From Bathynomus jamesi (lineage: Eukaryota; Arthropoda; Malacostraca; Isopoda; Cirolanidae): DNA of 64,000 nucleotides. The position numbers and the translations under genes were made by a program. Every line of letters starts with the position of its first letter. The stretch's first letter is position 1. A model generated the notes under the pieces. The model was given only the letters and a program-made list of their open reading frames with translations. It did no database searches and was not told the DNA's origin. The stretch is taken from NCBI GenBank assembly GCA_023014485.1, contig JAJOZX010000088.1:1407501-1471500 (forward strand), written 5' to 3'. This document shows, one piece after another, positions 10,590 to 19,199 of this stretch.

Positions 10590-10900
10590 AATTATGATAA
10601 TGTACTTATTGCGAGTGTAGGATACATCATTGCCACTTCGCGAAACCGCTTCCCGATAGATCAGCGAGACTAGGCGAGATTTCTTCTGGGTAGTAGTTAA
10701 ATGGGTGATCTCCCTCTGCGTCAAAATAGTACAGTGGCCCGCGGTTCGGAAGCTACGTAAAGTTGTAGGTCTCCTCTGTCACATGACTTTTGCTAGTCAG
10801 AAGGAAGTTAAGCAACACCAAGCAACAACATCGCAAGTGTCGTTAATTTTTAAAATAACAGAAAAAATCGAACATAATTCGTCTCAAGGATAGCAGTTCC
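10590..10900 (+). mobile_element. 5S rRNA-derived SINE
   Basis: The segment with ACCGCTTCCCGATAGATCAGCGA, then TCTGGGTAGTAGTTAAATGGGTGA, preserves the order of a eukaryotic 5S rRNA gene (box A/C region) and is followed by a non-5S body. It aligns with the copies at 14,625-14,835 (+) and 53,812-54,010 (-). It is more diverged than the 14.6 kb copy. It is a SINE, not a functional 5S gene, because the 3' third of 5S is replaced. Confidence 0.8.
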
Positions 10901-11042
10901 GTACGTTGGTCTCTCTTCACACGAAAGTCAAGCTGGTGGCCCCTCCTCAAGCCCTTGCTTGGTGGAGTTGCGAGTTGCTCTTTTGCATCTCCATCGCACA
11001 AAGCCAGGCACACCTCGCTCATCCGGTGTTGTCCTGAGCCAG

Positions 11043-11066
11043 GATATATATATATATATACACAAA
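11043..11066. repeat. Short TA microsatellite
   Basis: A short TA/CA tract at the left edge of the inverted repeat at 11,083-11,520. Confidence 0.8.
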
Positions 11067-11082
11067 CTCAGAATGGTCCCCT

Positions 11083-11510
11083 GAGAAACTTATATGTTAA
11101 ACACAGACCGTGCATGGAACAAGGAACTCTTCTGGGAAAATTAAATCCACTATAGTCCGAATAAGTAATGGTAAATGACAAATACCATAGTTTTTCTTTT
11201 TCATGATGCTAGCCCGACGTGAATGCAACGAGTCTTTTACTTATATAGAGGTTCTGAATGTAGTGGGACTAGGCTTGCTTTAAACCCTAGATCCATGTCC
11301 CAAAGCTGGATCCTGTCTGCTTTGCAGATAGCTAGTGATATGAGGGAAGCTATATTTATGGGACCTCTTTGCGAGAGACCCGTTGCCCACGTCGGGCTAG
11401 CATCATGAAAAAGAAAAACTATGGTATTTGTCATTTACCATTACTTATTCGGACTATAGTGGATTTAATTTTCCCAGAAGAGTTCCTTGTTCCATGCACG
11501 GTCTGTGTTT

Positions 11511-11520
<10 letters not shown>
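11083..11520. repeat. Inverted repeat with arms of about 130 bp
   Basis: The left arm (11,083-11,220) from GTTAAACACAGACCGTGCATG to GATGCTAGCCCGACGT is the reverse complement of 11,389-11,516. About 170 bp separate the arms. The right arm is also the first part of the direct repeat at 11,340-11,899, so one arm is shared between two repeat structures. Confidence 0.88.
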
Positions 11521-11591
<71 letters not shown>

Positions 11592-11814
11592 CGGATTTAT
11601 GTATAGACAGAGTCGGTATCTGCTAAGGGCGGCAAATTTTGTTGTATTTCACCCTAAATACGGCAAAGAAAACAAAAATATAAAATAAATAAGTTATGAT
11701 ATTAGCTCTAACAAATTATCATAAATGGATTCACAAATAAGTTTTAAAATAAAAAAGAACAGCAGCCTCTAATAGTAAACTAGCGATATCAAATGGCAAA
11801 CTAATGTACGCCTA

Positions 11815-11855
<41 letters not shown>

Positions 11856-11899
11856 ACGGAATTTTAAAACAAACCACTGGACTTGTGCAGGGCGTAGCT
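11340..11899 (+). repeat. Long direct repeat, copy 1
   Basis: This is nearly identical to 13,800-14,339 from ATGAGGGAAGCTATATTTATG to GGGCGTAGCTCATGTA, apart from the lengths of its two internal TA/GT microsatellites (about 11,513-11,588 and 11,815-11,855). Both ends are sharp. The pair brackets the family B fragment like long terminal repeats, but no reverse transcriptase, primer binding site or target duplication was found. The first about 180 bp also occurs at 45,410-45,590. Confidence 0.9.
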
Positions 11900-11904
11900 C
11901 ATGT

Positions 11905-13453
11905 AGCGGCGTGGTTCAGGAGCACGTACTCGACTTGATCCAGATAGTGATGGTACCACACCCATTCCCAAACGAGACTGGCAGTCATATTTGAAAAATG
12001 TGGAAAACAAGAAGGAACTGTTCGTCTTTATCAGTAAACAGCTGATCAAGATTGACATGGGTGGAAAACTCCTCCTCAGCACTGAATTAGAAACTGTGCT
12101 CTCCAATAAAGCATTTGATATATCAGGGCTCCAACCATGCAACCACACAGAGGCAGATACGCGGATCATTCTGCATCTTGCTCACGCATCATCTCAGGGT
12201 CACAAGAAAGCATTCATCCGCACTGTTGACAGTGACATAGTCGTTCTTGCCATTGCTTTCTTTCAACAGCTTGACCTAACAGAACTCTGGATTGGTTTTG
12301 GTAGTGGCAAATATTACCGAGACATCCCAGTCAGTGGCGGTTCCTCATATGGGCAATATGGGCAGCCGCACAGGGCGGCATTTGTGGAGGGGCGGCATGA
12401 GCGCCTGCAAAAAAAAAAAAAAAAAATAAGAATAAATAAATAAAGAAATAAATAAAAATAAAATATTTATGTGATAGAGCATTTGTACAATTTAGAAATT
12501 TGATTCTCTAGTTTATTTATGGCAGTTGTGCAATTTAATTTGTATTTTTCCTGTTCATAGTATCATAATTACATTCTCTTAAGTGAGTTATTCTATTTAC
12601 GTGATGAAGGATTTGTAAAATTCAGAAATTTGAGTCTTTGTTTTGGTTCTGAAGTTCCAACAATTAGTCCAATAAAAAGTTATTTTGTGAAAGAGTTATG
12701 TCTGTCCTTTATTTTGGGGGGATTCGAATGTGTGTGTGTTGGCGAACAGGGGGGGGGGGCTGAAGGTGAGGTTCGCCCAGGGCGTCATGTAAGCTAGGAC
12801 CGCCACTGATCCCAGTGCACAGCATTCAATCACAGCTTGGTCCATCAAAGTCGCTGGCTCTACCTCTGTTCCATGCACTAACAGGCTGCGACACTACGTC
12901 TCAGTTTCTTGGATGTGGGAAGAAGACAGCATGGACTGCATGGAATAATACACCAAACTTAACTGAAACCATGATCAAATTGACTGAAGACCCCGAGTCC
13001 TTCAGTCTAGTATCTCATGAAATGACACACATTGAGAGGTTTGTTGGGCTCATGTACAGTAAAACATGTGGACAAGCATCTGTAAACGTAGCCAGGCACC
13101 ATCTGTTTTCTAGTGGCAGTCGATCATTGGACAGCATACCACCTACCCAAGCTGCCCTCTTCCAGCATATCAAGAGGTCATTGTTGCAGGCAAGTTTTGT
13201 GTGGAAGCAGTTAACCACATGCCATCAGACACTCCCTGCTTTTGATAAATGGGGATGGGAATATGACAAGCGCAGCAACCAATGGCTCCCTTTCTGGACA
13301 ACTCTCGCTGATGCCAGTAAGGCATGTGCTCTTCTCCTTCATTGCGGATGCACTAAAGCCTGCAGAGGGAATTGCAAATGCAGTAGTGCTGGAATTCGAT
13401 GTACGACACTCTGCAAGTGTGAGGGTGGCTGCCTGAACAATGACGACTATTAA
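11905..13453 (+). pseudogene. Family B transposon protein, C-terminal part (copy a)
   Basis: The frame reads from about 11,925 (SYLKNVENKKELFVF) through TEADTRIILHLAHA, FIRTVDSDIVVLAIAF, ELWIGFGSGKYYRDI, ALTGCDTTSQF and GCGKKTAW. It ends in a Cys cluster (HCGCTKACRGNCKC...CKCEGGC) and a stop at 13,451-13,453. A hAT MITE (12,332-12,808) splits it; outside the MITE the frame is open. The acidic motifs (EADTR and VDSDIVVL) resemble those of PIN/FEN-type nucleases, an inference. The same motif order occurs at 47.5-50.5 kb. I recall such proteins in cnidarian and arthropod genomes as uncharacterised, transposon-like proteins. The N-terminal half is missing here. Confidence 0.75.
12332..12808. mobile_element. 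hAT MITE with perfect 8-bp target duplication
   Basis: The termini CAGTGGCGGTTCC and GGACCGCCACTG are inverted. The flanking 8 bp ATCCCAGT is present on both sides (12,324-12,331 and 12,809-12,816). It has poly-A-like and AT-rich interior sequence and no transposase. It interrupts the family B reading frame, which continues in frame once the element and one duplication copy are discounted. Confidence 0.95.
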
Positions 13454-13799
13454 TCAGTGAACAGCCATCTATTGGATAGACATTATCATGAGATGCAGTA
13501 CTGTGAGTAAAAGGAATAAAGAAGATTGTACTTGCGTATATACTAAAGTTTAATAGCAAAAGATGTTGATGCTGACTCTTATTTTTTATCAAGTTAACTA
13601 TGTAACCTGTACTAGTATTGGTACTCAAGTGGATGTCATTTTGGACAGCGGCCATTTTGATTTGGCCAATATGGCCGCCCCAGTGGGAGCCCAGCTTGGC
13701 TCCCGTAAACATTCAAATTAGTATGGTCATAGCTACCTGTGGTCCAAAAATGGCACTTTTGGAATGATTTGAACAATTATATGATTAAGCCCCCTGACT
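13454..13799 (+). other. 3' flank of family B copy a
   Basis: Non-coding. It contains GGCCATTTTGATTTGGCCAATATGGCCGCC near 13,650, a CCATTTTG-type motif also present upstream of family B copy b (near 44,660). It may be part of a terminal inverted repeat of that subfamily. Confidence 0.4.
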
Positions 13800-13970
13800 A
13801 TGAGGGAAGCTATATTTATGGGACCTCTTTGCGAGAGACCCGTTGCCCACGTCGGGCTAGCATCATGAAAAAGAAAAACTATGGTATTTGTCATTTACCA
13901 TTACTTATTCGGACTATAGTGGATTTAATTTTCCCAGAAGAGTTCCTTGTTCCATGCACGGTCTGTGTTT

Positions 13971-14012
<42 letters not shown>

Positions 14013-14235
14013 CGGATTTATGTATAGACAGAGTCGGTATCTGCTAAGGGCGGCAAATTTTGTTGTATTTCACCCTAAATACGGCAAAGAAAACAAAAAT
14101 ATAAAATAAATAAGTTATGATATTAGCTCTAACAAATTATCATAAATGGATTCACAAATAAGTTTTAAAATAAAAAAGAACAGCAGCCTCTAATAGTAAA
14201 CTAGCGATATCAAATGGCAAACTAATGTACGCCTA

Positions 14236-14290
<55 letters not shown>

Positions 14291-14339
14291 GGAATTTTAA
14301 AACAAACCACTGGACTTGTGCAGGGCGTAGCTCATGTAA
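13800..14339 (+). repeat. Long direct repeat, copy 2
   Basis: Second copy of 11,340-11,899 in the same orientation. It contains TA arrays at about 13,975-14,010 and 14,238-14,287 of different length from copy 1. The unit ends sharply at CTCATGTA. Confidence 0.9.
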
Positions 14340-14624
14340 GAATGATCTATATTTTATTAATGTGAGACTCTTTTATACATTTTATGTTCGGATGTTAGAG
14401 TTTAAACGGTTTGAGAATTTGTAAGCTCGAAATTTAGAGTCAAAGAGAGAGAGTATTTTATTTTACTTTGATATATAAATAATTTTACTTGGGACTTAAT
14501 TTTATTCCGATTTATATTTTATTTAGTCCTTATTCATTTTTAATATTCGTTCTTTTATAGATATGTAAAATCTGAAACTTTTCAACACTGAGTATAATTA
14601 TAATTAAACATGATCATGATATAT
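14340..14624. other. AT-rich stretch, no gene seen
   Basis: No domain, repeat boundary or RNA gene recognised. Confidence 0.45.
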
Positions 14625-14840
14625 AGGGCTACGTCGTAGCCAATGTCATAACACCGCTTCCCGTTGATCAGCGAAGTTAAGCGACATTGGGTCTGGGTAG
14701 TAGTTGGGTGGGAGACCGTCCTCCGTGTCCAGATTACGTAGCGACCCGTGGTTCGGATCCCACGTAAAGCTGTAGGTCCCCTCCGTCTGACCTTAGATGT
14801 TGCGAAGGATGTTAAACAGGAGGTTAAACAATGTGTGTAT
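14625..14840 (+). mobile_element. 5S rRNA-derived SINE (best copy)
   Basis: The sequence GCCAATGTCATAACACCGCTTCC...GATCAGCGAAGTTAAGCGAC...GGTCTGGGTAGTAGTTGGGTGGGAGACC follows 5S rRNA closely through the internal promoter boxes. It then departs into a non-5S body (CACGTAAAGCTGTAGGTCC) shared with the other two copies. A short (GT)(TA) tail follows. Confidence 0.88.
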
Positions 14841-14856
14841 ATATATACTCAGTATA

Positions 14857-15400
14857 CCGGGTGAGTTTTTTAAAATATTTGACTCTTTAAAAGGTTTGTA
14901 TTTTTATTATTTACTGTACTTTCTGTACTAATTATGTACACGAAATTAGTCCCTCTGGTGCAAAACATGCTATATGTGATGTCCTCTCAGCACATTAACT
15001 ACGAACAACAAAATGTTGCAGTATCATGGAAAGAGTATCTGTTGAAATCTGAGAAATTTCTTGTTCAGTTGATGGTTTTAATTCTTCTCTTTTGTGTGGA
15101 TTCTGTTTAAACACTATCTTTTAAATAAACCTCCCAAGTAAAAGTCACAGGGGCTTAGATATGGTGATGTTGCCATGATATTCTTTTATCATAAACTGTT
15201 TGAAATTTGTTGGACAGAACTCTTTTGTCAAAAGTATCATTAAGTATCGTGAGCTGAAAGGACATCACGTACAGCATGTTTTGCATTAGGGAAATAATTC
15301 CTCACGTGTAGAGAGGGACTAAAAAATTCATGCCTTCATTTCAGTTAATAAAAGAAATACAAACCTTTTGTAGTGTCATATGTTTAGAAGATCACCGAAT
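14857..15400 (-). mobile_element. Mariner-like element, internally deleted
   Basis: Inverted ends of about 170 bp are alignable: the left (GGGTGAGTTTTTTAAAATATT...AAAAGGTTTGTATTT) and the reverse complement of the right share the AAAGGTTTGTATTT and GCAAAACATGCT blocks. The minus strand between about 15,230 and 15,010 preserves transposase end motifs, namely SPYLSPCDFYLGG (compare the mariner SPDLxPxDFxLW block) followed by a C-terminal tail, broken by stops. The HTH and first catalytic residues are missing. It is a non-autonomous remnant. Confidence 0.7.
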
Positions 15401-15420
15401 ATATATATATATATATATAT
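15400..15420. repeat. (TA)n microsatellite
   Basis: A TA tract between two mariner-type elements. Confidence 0.9.
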
Positions 15421-15563
15421 ACACAATGCGTTCGAAAAGTCTCTCCGCAGTGCTATGTGAAACGCATAGGAAATTGAAAAACTACAATGTTTTCATTCAA
15501 CCATGATTTAGTGATTTTATTACATAACCTTTTGATTTTACTGCGGAGAGACTTTTCGAACGC

Positions 15564-15571
<8 letters not shown>
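15421..15571. mobile_element. Mariner-type MITE
   Basis: The ends ATGCGTTCGAAAAGTCTCTCCGCAGT and ACTGCGGAGAGACTTTTCGAACGCA are almost perfect inverted repeats around a 90-bp interior. The TGCGTTCGAAAAGT type of end is typical of mariner MITEs. (GT)n and (TA)n microsatellites follow at 15,566-15,620. Confidence 0.88.
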
Positions 15572-15621
<50 letters not shown>

Positions 15622-15624
<3 letters not shown>

Positions 15625-15835
15625 CAGGGATGGGAACCTGTTAATTTTTTAAGTGCAGTTTTCGATTTCAGTTTAAGTTTGCAAAAATATCGATTTCAGT
15701 TTCAATTTCAGTTTTTATTTTTTTTCCGATTTGAGTTTATTTTTCGATTCAAGTTTTATATATTTCGGTTTGATTCAATTTAAATCTCGATTCCAATTTT
15801 TTTTCAGATTTCTTTAAGAATTTCTTTGTAACACC
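15622..15835. mobile_element. Possible hAT left end with subterminal repeats
   Basis: CAGGGATGGGAACC resembles the hAT end at 51,424 (AGTGATGGGACGAT). It is followed by repeated TTTCGATTTCAG-like and CGATTC-like motifs similar to subterminal hAT repeats. No matching right end was found, so this is tentative. Confidence 0.4.
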
Positions 15836-16310
15836 AATTCGGTTTCGGCTCATCGCGAGCGCTTGTCAATTGGTAATGACCGCATAAACAGAGAACAGAT
15901 TTTATATACACCTATAAGTTAATTATCAGGGATTAGCTGACTAAACCTCCCCATCCTCAGATCAGGGGGTAGTTAAGTGACCCTTCTGACCCAGCTTTAA
16001 CCTGATAGATGTAGTTATGCTGCCTGGGGATTTTTGGATGGTAATGTTACAGAATTATTAATTTTATTACATATAATTTTGTTAAAAGAGATTTGATCAT
16101 CAGAGAGATTGAAATTTTGTATAGATCCTATAAGACTAGATTCCACAATTCTACTCTTAACATAATTATTAGACTTGAAAGCAAAGTTGTAATTATTAAA
16201 ATCTATTACATGGTTATAGTCTCTGACATGACAGAATACAGCACTTTTTTCATTCCCCACCCTCACATCTCTCTTATGTTCATAAATTCTTTTACCGAAA
16301 ATAATTTATG
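15836..16310 (-). mobile_element. Penelope-like element fragment (C-terminal end and tail)
   Basis: The minus strand encodes a PLE C-terminal stretch with the GIY-YIG domain's distal motif (SAVFCHVRDYNHVIDF, then SRIVESSLI), stop near 16,015, and a 3' tail. Near 15,850-15,880 a GATGAGCCGAAAC core lies between ACCAATT and AATTGGT, reminiscent of a reduced hammerhead. RT is absent. Confidence 0.75.
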
Positions 16311-17841
16311 AAGATAAGAATTTATGAACATAAGAAAGATGTGAGAGCTTCCTCTTGTATCTCTTTTGTAAAATTTGCGTGGCATGCACATCTACACTAC
16401 CTATGTACATTTTACGATCACTCCTCTGATCAAGTAGAAACTGTAATTCCTCTTTTGGTGCATTTTTATCTCTCCCACATATGCAATCTATGTGCATTTC
16501 TTCACAATCATCACTGCAGCATATGTCTGTATGAGATTTTAAATTACATTTAGAGGCACATATATCAAACAAATTACTGACACTATTCATATACAGGGTG
16601 TTTCTAAAGTAACCATCTATTTTGCGAAATAATATGAATTATAAAAAAAACACCTTTAAAACATGAAAATATATATATATATTTGTAAGCTCGGCACACA
16701 TTGTTGCTCTTCGTGGGTAATCTTCTTCTTGTAAGTTGTGGAACACTTGAATGTGGTATGGCTTTTTCTTTAAATCATAACGTAGAATTCTGTAAACCGT
16801 TGTTTGTGGAATTTCTAATCTGTGGGATGCCCTCCGAATCGATAATTGTGGATCCTCTTCGAATGCTTCTTGAACAGATTCGATTCTTTCGTGAGATCTT
16901 CTTGGCCGTCCAGATCTACGCTCGTCATGCACAGATCCAGTCCTCATAAATTTGTTTACTAATTCGCGAATAGCCTGGTCTCTAGGGCCTGTTTTACGAA
17001 ACCTTCTCTCAAACTTTTCTCTAATTTCATTGCACTTCATGCCTTTTATCCTGCATGTCACTACATAAACCCGTTCTTGCACATTCATCATCAATGATAT
17101 GGGTCTGAAAATAAAATAAAATAATTAACAAAAAATCGTGTAAAGCAATTGAAATATTATAAATACATGAATTTTGTATAACAATGCACATACCATTATG
17201 CCAATATAACAATTGTTTAAAATCCCCCTATTTCACCAAAATAGATGGTTACTTTAGAAACACCCTGTATATTCATTTTGTTTAGTTACACTGATGTTTT
17301 TGATCTATGAATCTTTCTATGAATCTTGCTACCTTTTGAAACACAGCTTTTTCCTAACTGTGGGGATTGAAGCTTGTTGCCAAAGTTTAAATTGCTCCCG
17401 AGTTATTTGTCTGATGATTGGCTTGTTAGCTGCATTTTTCCTTTCTTTGAGATAGAGAAAGTACCGAGCCACTTGTAAATTAGTTGGCAAAGGATTATGA
17501 GGCGATTTCTCACGAGTTCCAAACATACAATGTTGATAAGAATGCCTTGTGCTCACAAATTTTTTCCTTGCTGAATAGCATAGGGAACTTGAAAGCGTAG
17601 ATGCTGCTGCATGGAAAGCTGTTAGTGTAAAGTTGTAACAAGAGGGGATGTTGCTAGCTTGATGTGAAGAAGGATGTTGTTTCATTTCTGGAGACACTGG
17701 TGTGTGGGATGCTAATTCCATCTCTTTGATAGGTGAATTATTAAGTGAAAAATAAGAACGAAAACTCAAATAAATTTCAGTGAATTTTAATTGCTTAAGG
17801 AAGAACAACAAATATTTACTTAGTTTATTCACGTCAGTCAA
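16310..17841 (-). pseudogene. Family A protein, N-terminal part, split by a mariner MITE
   Basis: The upstream piece (17,841-17,329) includes NPLPTNLQVARYFLYLKE and IPTVRKKL. The downstream piece (16,590-16,308) carries a Cys-rich stretch (FDICASKC...DCICG), then ELQFLLDQRSDRKMYI and DVHAT. The same downstream motif order is found in the family A element at 58,226-61,626 (ITNCRHDITLC...CDCPL, then ELEWLHYQR and DVKET). The mariner-type MITE 16,592-17,269 sits between the pieces. The central and C-terminal regions of the gene are missing. Confidence 0.65.
16592..17269 (-). mobile_element. Mariner-type element carrying only an HTH domain
   Basis: Perfect inverted ends CAGGGTGTTTCTAAAGTAACC/GGTTACTTTAGAAACACCCTG are flanked by TA on both sides. 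The minus strand holds an open frame from 17,094 to 16,639 (151 aa). It has an N-terminal helix-turn-helix region (ERVYVVTCRIKGMKCNEIREKF, the DUF4817 type), a GRPRRS linker typical between the two HTH halves, and a second HTH (IPQTTVYRILR). The DDE catalytic domain is absent, so the product could bind the ends but not cut. It lies inside the family A fragment. Confidence 0.9.
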
Positions 17842-17984
17842 ATGTACATTGTAAAAATGTAACAGAATATTTTTTGTCTCAATTTGTCATAGCATGCTCT
17901 CTACCTTGTCACCTCTGGATTCTGTAGCTGGGGGAACAACTACTGCAGCTGGCTGTCAGGCGAATTGTAGTGCCTGGGGAGTCA
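17842..17984. other. Junction between family A fragment and LINE fragment
   Basis: No feature recognised. Confidence 0.4.
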
Positions 17985-18715
17985 GAAAACACGATGCGTA
18001 CAAGTATACAGAAGGACCTTGGCAAGAATACTTAAATATGGGAATAACGCAAAATAATTATTCCAGTGGGCAGAAGACAACAATATGAAGTTCAACGAAG
18101 AAAAATTCCAACTTCTAAAATATGGTAATAACAAGGAGCTACAAAATAAAGGGTACAAAACTCTGCAAGCCAAACAGATAACACCAAATCCACAAGTCAG
18201 GGATCTTGGAGTAATAATGTCGTCGGATGCAGAATTCAGAGAGCACTATAACATCAAAATTACAATGGCTAGAAAAATAATGGGAATCATCTGGAGGAGC
18301 TTCTGCAGCAGAAAAGCAAACATCATGCTCAAATTATGGAAGAGTCTAGTCCTACCAATAATTGAGTATTACTCAGTACTCACAAGCCCATACAGAAAAC
18401 GAGACATTGCGAACATTGAAGCTATACAAAGGACTTTTACGTCTAAGATAGAGGAAATGGAAGGTGAAGACTACTGGTCTCGACTACAATCCCTGAAACT
18501 CTACTCTCTCGATGCGTCTCGAAAGAAGACGCGAGCGGTACACAATAATATCCCTAACCCTAGAAATGAAATAGAAACAAACTGGAATGAGAGAAGAGGC
18601 AGATTCTGTACTGTCCCAGCTGCGGTGGGACAAGGAGCCATGAAAACGAGGCTGGAAAATATCCTCAGAGTACGAGCCCACAAAGCTTTTCAATGCCCTG
18701 CTATTCCAGGGCCGT
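17985..18715 (+). pseudogene. LINE reverse transcriptase C-terminal fragment
   Basis: The frame from about 18,085 reads MKFNEEKFQLLKYGNN, VRDLGVIMSSDAEFREHYN, MLKLWKSLVLPIIEYYS and IEAIQRTFTSKI. This is the thumb/C-terminal part of a CR1/jockey-group LINE polyprotein, ending with FCTVPAAVGQGAMKTRLEN. It corresponds to the RT of the minus-strand LINE at 19,200-22,570 and lies head-on to it. It lacks the endonuclease and RT catalytic core. Confidence 0.8.
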
Positions 18716-19199
18716 ATGTAATCCCGTGTGCATTGAATGTTAATTTTTGCCAACATACATTTTTATGTTCAATATATGTAGGTCCACATGTATGCTAAAA
18801 CATGTTTGGAATTTTTACCTACGTCTGTGGCTTCAGGATCACAAATCAAATTTTAACCCTTTAAGAGCCAAATCCGATGCTGTTTTTTTTTTAATATTTC
18901 TCGAACATCTGATCCCTTAACTCTCAACTTATTCATTAAAGATAAATGGGAAATGAAGGCAAACACAATTCAAATTGTACTTCATACAATTTACAAAGTA
19001 TTTTATTAAAATATATTGAAAAAACTTGAAATAATTATAACAGAAAACAATGCAGGTTGTGACAATCTTAACTATTTATACTATGTTATACTTCTTTCTC
19101 TCTTCTATATTATATTTCTGCCCTCACCATGTAAACTATATCACTTGAGAGACATCATCGTCATCGCTAACACTTAATCATTTATGCTATATTTCTTTC
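18716..19199. other. AT-rich stretch, possible piggyBac-like left end
   Basis: TTTTAACCCTTTAAGAGCCAAA near 18,854 looks like a TTAA-class transposon end, but no partner end was found. No gene is seen. Confidence 0.35.

Noticed and set aside
13710..13735. ATTAGTATGGTC near 13,718 as a family B copy c type inverted-repeat end
   Set aside because: The motif matches but faces the wrong way for a 3' end of copy a, and the similarity stops after about 12 bases.
11340..14339. LTR retrotransposon
   Set aside because: The long direct repeats look like LTRs, but there is no RT, no primer binding site and no target duplication, and the interior is a family B fragment.
14640..14735. Functional 5S rRNA gene
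   Set aside because: The 3' third of 5S is replaced by a body shared with two other dispersed copies, as expected for a SINE.
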